The notes under the pieces are model-generated. The model worked only from the letters and a program-made list of their open reading frames with translations, ran no database searches and was not told the DNA's origin. Made by a program: the position numbers and the translations under genes. A stretch of 64,000 bases of DNA from Winogradskyella thalassocola (lineage in GTDB: Bacteria; Bacteroidota; Bacteroidia; Flavobacteriales; Flavobacteriaceae), in contig NZ_FNCZ01000001.1 in the NCBI RefSeq assembly GCF_900099995.1, positions 186,001 to 250,000 of the forward strand, given 5' to 3'. Positions 61,501 through 64,000 of the stretch are shown here, piece by piece. Positions within the stretch are counted from its first letter, which is position 1. Each line of letters begins with the position of its first letter.

Positions 61501-62204
61501 TTATTCATGGGAATTCTGAAATCATTCCTAAAGGGGAATCCATGATAAGAGATGGTCATATTACTTTAAAAATTCTGGATAGAATTACACCAGAAGATTC
61601 TCGTTTTAGTACCAATTACTCACAACGTGCCAAACAAATTGGGGCTTATTTTAGAACAGAATTTAGTGCTTTTAGAAAAGAAAGAGAAGGTGCAACCTAT
61701 TTTCACAACATCCTTTTAGATGAGTATAGATACAAAGGTGATGCACTATACAAAACTGTAAAAAAGGATATTAACACTAACAAAGAGCTTTACAAAAAAA
61801 TTATAGATACCGTTGGTAAAAAAGACACTATCATACATTTATCTGACGATGCTGGTCAACTTGATTTTTTATTAGCCTTAGATGCTGTAGATAGAAAAAT
61901 CATTTCATATATTGAAAACACGGAATATAGAACACTTGTTAAAAACAGTTTTATCACCAATTCTCGTAACATAACTTGTGTAGATTCTTTTGAGGAAACA
62001 TTGTCTTTTAAAACAAATGCCTTAATAATAAGTGCGACTAACATTACGGGAGCACAACTAAAACCAATGATCCAGTCAGACTTAAATCATATCATTTTCT
62101 TAAAAGAAAGTAAGCATTTGCTAGCGACAAATACACTCGATTTAGGCTTTGATTGTACCTACCAAACAGAAAATATGACTATCTTATCAAAACAGTTTAA
62201 ATAA
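58524..62204 (+). CDS. MMPL/RND-type exporter fused to a 1-acylglycerol-3-phosphate acyltransferase-like domain
   Basis: This 1226-residue protein has three parts. Residues 1-820 form an MMPL/RND transporter with about twelve helices and two periplasmic loops (helices near 260-410 and 650-830). Residues about 870-1050 form a PlsC-like domain with NHTSFLD (H894) and FPEGTRS (about 959-965). The rest (about 1060-1226) is a smaller domain with a weak Rossmann-like pattern (IIHLSDDAGQLDFLLALDAVDRKIISYIE), possibly methyltransferase-derived. It likely moves and acylates a lipid such as the polyene product. Its stop is followed 3 bases later by the next start. Confidence 0.88.
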   Translation: MHNIFYNIYHYFNARKWFGFCILGFLLLGLVFIASKIEFEEDITKLIPTNAENAELQKVLKNANFTDKIIVNITKGTDGSVEDLTQYASQFIDSINNSSSPYIKQIQGQIDDHEIQKTASFIYDNLPLFLNEADYSTIANKIQKDSIAAITLKNYKTLISPSGIVTKDFILKDPLGLSFIALKKLQELSFGEDFTLQNGFLVSKDKQHILLFITPALGSNETAKNTQFVKNLYNTNSKLNNAFTNKASAEYFGGTLIAVANANQIKSDIQLTVGVALTVLLLIFILFYKKLTVPIILFIPTIFGGLLAIALLFLIREKISAISLGIGSVLLGVTLDYSLHILTHIRSNTNVKHLYQEISKPILMSSLTTALAFLCLLFINSPALQDLGIFAAVSVIGSSFFALLFIPQVYKEQTKPSKKSTALDQIASYNIHKNKWVIIGLFLLCFGSFFTYNTVILNNDLSEMNYMPKDIKAAELRLDKLINSTSKSIYIAAYGDSEESTLQVNDAILTKLQNLKAENKLINFSSISTFVHSKKQQTQQIERWQSFWTENTITNTKQNITESGTAIGFKPETFNRFYTLLNTTFKPLESKDYKAISTFSVDDYMTTKDDYTTITTLVKVDEANAVMNAFKKDSHTLVIDRKQMNETFLGHLKNDFNSLIGYSLIVVLIILFLFYRSLSLTLVTAIPICLTWLVTIGIMGLFHLEFNIFNIIISTFIFGLGIDYGIFMTNGLLHEYRTGEKSLTTHKTSILLSVITTILGVGVLIFAKHPALYSISLVCLIGITSAVLIAFTVQPLLFKLFIGSKTKRPISLRLLIYSIVSFTYFGLGGILLSLFSVTILKIIPLPKKTKMKWFHIMISKFMKSVLYTHLFLVKKVINEPKEDFKKQAIIIANHTSFLDILAIGMLHPKIIFLVNDWVYNSPVFGKAVQLAGFYPVSSGIENGLDHLKKKVEQGYTLMAFPEGTRSKTNKIKRFHKGAFYLAEQFHLDIIPVLIHGNSEIIPKGESMIRDGHITLKILDRITPEDSRFSTNYSQRAKQIGAYFRTEFSAFRKEREGATYFHNILLDEYRYKGDALYKTVKKDINTNKELYKKIIDTVGKKDTIIHLSDDAGQLDFLLALDAVDRKIISYIENTEYRTLVKNSFITNSRNITCVDSFEETLSFKTNALIISATNITGAQLKPMIQSDLNHIIFLKESKHLLATNTLDLGFDCTYQTENMTILSKQFK

Positions 62205-62206
62205 GC

Positions 62207-63751
62207 ATGAAATCTCATTACGATGTTGTTATAATAGGAAGCGGTTTAGGTGGTTTAGTTTCTGCCAACATATTAGCCAAAGAAGGCTATAGTGTTTGTG
62301 TTTTAGAAAAAAACAATCAGTATGGTGGTAACTTACAAACCTTTGTTCGCGATAAAACTATTTTTGACACTGGAGTCCATTATATAGGAGGCTTAAATAA
62401 AGGCCAAAATCTTTATCAATATTTTAAGTACCTCGATATTATTGATGATTTAAATCTAAAAAAACTAGATGAAGATGGTTTTGATGTTATTACTTTCGAT
62501 AACGATAATCGCGAATACAAACATGCGCAAGGCTATGATAGATTCATTAAAAATTTATTAATTGAATTTCCAGATGAAGAAAAAGCCATTATTACCTATT
62601 GTGATAAGTTAAAAGAAATCTGTGACCAATTTCCATTATATGGTTTAAAATATGGAAAACCTTATTATGAAAAGACCGATATTTTTAGTTTAAAAGCTAA
62701 AGACTATATTGATTCCATTACTGATAATAAAAAACTACAAGCTGTACTCGCTGGCACCAATTATCTATATGCAGGTGATGCAGATCGCACGCCTTTTTAT
62801 GTACATGCCTTAACCATAAATTCTTATATAGAAAGTGCTTATCGTTGTGTAAATGGTGGTAGCCAAATTTCTAAATTATTAATCCGACGTTTAAAAGAAA
62901 ATGATGGTGATGCTTTTAATCATCATGAGGTTGTTAAATTCGGGTTTGAAGACAAAAACATCAGTTCTGTTTTTACCAAAAATGGCAAAGAAATTAAGGC
63001 AGATTTATTCATTTCTAATATTGAACCAAAGCTTACCATAAAATTAGTTGGTGAAGATAAATTCAGAAAAGTTTACACCAAGCGCATCAATAACATTGAA
63101 AGTATTATCGCTGGATTTAGTCTGTATATTGTTTTAAAGCCGAACACCTTTAAATATCAAAACAAAAATATTTACCATATAAAAGACGCAAACAAAATTT
63201 GGGACGGACAAGACTACACTGCTGAAACTTGGCCCGAAGGTTATATGGCATCCATGGGCATCAACAAAAAAACAGATAAGTATGGCGAGAGCCTAACCGT
63301 AATGACTTATATGCGTTATGAAGAAGTGGAAGCCTGGGAAAACACGTTTAATACCGTAGCAAACAAAAATGATCGCGGACAAACCTATGTAGAATTTAAA
63401 GCTGAAAAAGCAGAAATACTCATTCAAGAATTAGAAAAAAAATATCCAAATATTAGAGATTGTATTCAAGAAATCTACACCTCAACACCATTATCTTATC
63501 GCGATTATATTGGTTCTCACAGAGGTTCTATTTATGGCTATGTTAAAGATGCTAATAACCCATTAGCTTCCTTTGTTTCTCCAAAGACTAAAATAAAAAA
63601 CCTGCTTCTTACTGGACAAAGTTTAAATATGCATGGCATTTTAGGCGTTACTATAGGTGCTGTTCTTACGTGTTCAGAAATTGTAGGAATGGAACCTTTA
63701 CTAAAAAAAATATTGGATGCTAATAAAACCGAAGAAAGCATCGAAAATTAA
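62207..63751 (+). CDS. CrtI-like FAD-dependent oxidoreductase (phytoene desaturase/isomerase superfamily)
   Basis: The 514-residue flavoprotein has the N-terminal FAD motif VVIIGSGLGGLVSANILAKEGYSVCVLEKNNQYGGN (residues 6-41). The CrtI-type carotenoid-like fold continues to GQSLNMHGILGVTIGAVLTCSEI near the C-terminus. It belongs to the family that includes carotenoid desaturases and RetSat-like enzymes, and the polyene cluster is a fitting setting. It may oxidise or isomerise the polyene, or act on the dialkylresorcinol part. No proof of substrate exists in the sequence. Confidence 0.87.
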   Translation: MKSHYDVVIIGSGLGGLVSANILAKEGYSVCVLEKNNQYGGNLQTFVRDKTIFDTGVHYIGGLNKGQNLYQYFKYLDIIDDLNLKKLDEDGFDVITFDNDNREYKHAQGYDRFIKNLLIEFPDEEKAIITYCDKLKEICDQFPLYGLKYGKPYYEKTDIFSLKAKDYIDSITDNKKLQAVLAGTNYLYAGDADRTPFYVHALTINSYIESAYRCVNGGSQISKLLIRRLKENDGDAFNHHEVVKFGFEDKNISSVFTKNGKEIKADLFISNIEPKLTIKLVGEDKFRKVYTKRINNIESIIAGFSLYIVLKPNTFKYQNKNIYHIKDANKIWDGQDYTAETWPEGYMASMGINKKTDKYGESLTVMTYMRYEEVEAWENTFNTVANKNDRGQTYVEFKAEKAEILIQELEKKYPNIRDCIQEIYTSTPLSYRDYIGSHRGSIYGYVKDANNPLASFVSPKTKIKNLLLTGQSLNMHGILGVTIGAVLTCSEIVGMEPLLKKILDANKTEESIEN

Positions 63752-63756
63752 ATGTC

Positions 63757-64000
63757 ATGAAGATTAACTTAAGCATATATCACAAGCTTCTACTTCTTGT
63801 ATTTATAAGTCTAACGTCATGTGGAATTTCAAAATCCTTACATGATGTTCCGGATGTAAGCGCTTATAATCCGGTAATTCCAGAGCGGGTTAAAACATCC
63901 GATTCTACATTCACCTTGGGCAACAACCATCTTAGTAAAAACAAACAAGGTTTGTGGGAACTTTATGTAGAAGGCAATCCGTATCACAGAGGTCTAATTA
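63757..64000 (+). CDS. Lipoprotein, probable C45-type hydrolase (partial, cut by window end)
   Basis: The reading frame opens at the ATG 63757 (MKINLSIYHKLLLLVFISLTSCG). An earlier ATG at 63752 runs straight into TGA. The lipobox ends at C22. The remaining 59 visible residues (ending NPYHRGLI) contain GLWELYVEGNPYHRG, the start pattern of C45/acyl-transferase-type Ntn hydrolases that I recall from flexirubin clusters. The catalytic Cys would lie just beyond the window. It follows the CrtI-like gene by 5 bases, in the same operon. Confidence 0.6.
   Translation, partial: MKINLSIYHKLLLLVFISLTSCGISKSLHDVPDVSAYNPVIPERVKTSDSTFTLGNNHLSKNKQGLWELYVEGNPYHRGLI

Noticed and set aside
1..64000. CRISPR arrays, rRNA, tRNA, or a phage region
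   Set aside because: No spaced repeats, conserved RNA cores or phage genes were recognised on either strand.

Overview
The window looks like chromosomal DNA of a marine Flavobacteriaceae bacterium (Bacteroidota). The grounds are the AT-rich coding, TAnnTTTG-type promoters, SusC/SusD pairs, a type IX secretion sorting tail, a methionine synthase encoded as two proteins, and a flexirubin-type pigment cluster. I cannot name the genus. No rRNA, tRNA, CRISPR array, insertion sequence or phage gene was recognised.

Layout. (1) 1-7039, housekeeping: end of a LytTR regulator and its histidine kinase, a DUF3109 protein, MarC, a small membrane protein, an FAD oxidoreductase, an S41 protease, dCMP deaminase and a HupE/UreJ membrane protein. 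(2) 7176-13319, methionine and one-carbon block: a SAM-I-type riboswitch followed by O-succinylhomoserine sulfhydrylase, split MetH and MetF. A DMT exporter (13332-14168) closes the region. (3) 14351-41965, an alginate utilisation locus of about 28 kb. It holds three PL7 lyases, one PL6 and one PL17, SusC/SusD plus a PKD surface lipoprotein, KdgF, two SDR reductases, an MFS uronate transporter, KdgK, KdgA, a PPi-type phosphofructokinase, a fused gluconokinase/6-phosphogluconate dehydrogenase, an Nramp-like transporter, an FCD-type GntR regulator, a LacI regulator and a secreted T9SS protein. Next to it lie a decayed secreted lyase-like gene and a truncated lacI. (4) 42453-43058, an orphan secreted protein. 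(5) 43083-64000, an aryl-polyene/flexirubin cluster: aromatic ammonia lyase, four ketosynthase-like proteins plus a short degenerate one, two ACPs, ketoreductase, two dehydratases, thioesterase, acyltransferase, LolA, an MMPL-acyltransferase fusion, a CrtI-like oxidoreductase, a halogenase-like flavoprotein and the start of a lipoprotein cut by the window end.

How the parts fit. Secreted and surface lyases (PL7, PL6) cut alginate, SusCD import oligomers, and PL17 makes monomers. KdgF and an SDR convert these to KDG. KdgK and KdgA give pyruvate and glyceraldehyde-3-phosphate, and the reversible PPi-type PFK could carry triose carbon back to hexose phosphate. Two regulons can be read from the DNA. 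TGGTNNACCA palindromes, mostly in tandem on a 13-bp pitch and abutting the -7 promoter element, precede five transcription units and probably bind the GntR protein. A different palindrome (TTGCTTAATCGATTAAGCAA) occurs twice between kdgK and lacI and probably binds the full-length LacI protein.

The biosynthetic cluster follows the logic of type II fatty-acid-like polyene synthesis on an aromatic starter. No dialkylresorcinol genes (darA/darB type) lie inside the window, so the complete flexirubin assignment depends on sequence beyond its edge.
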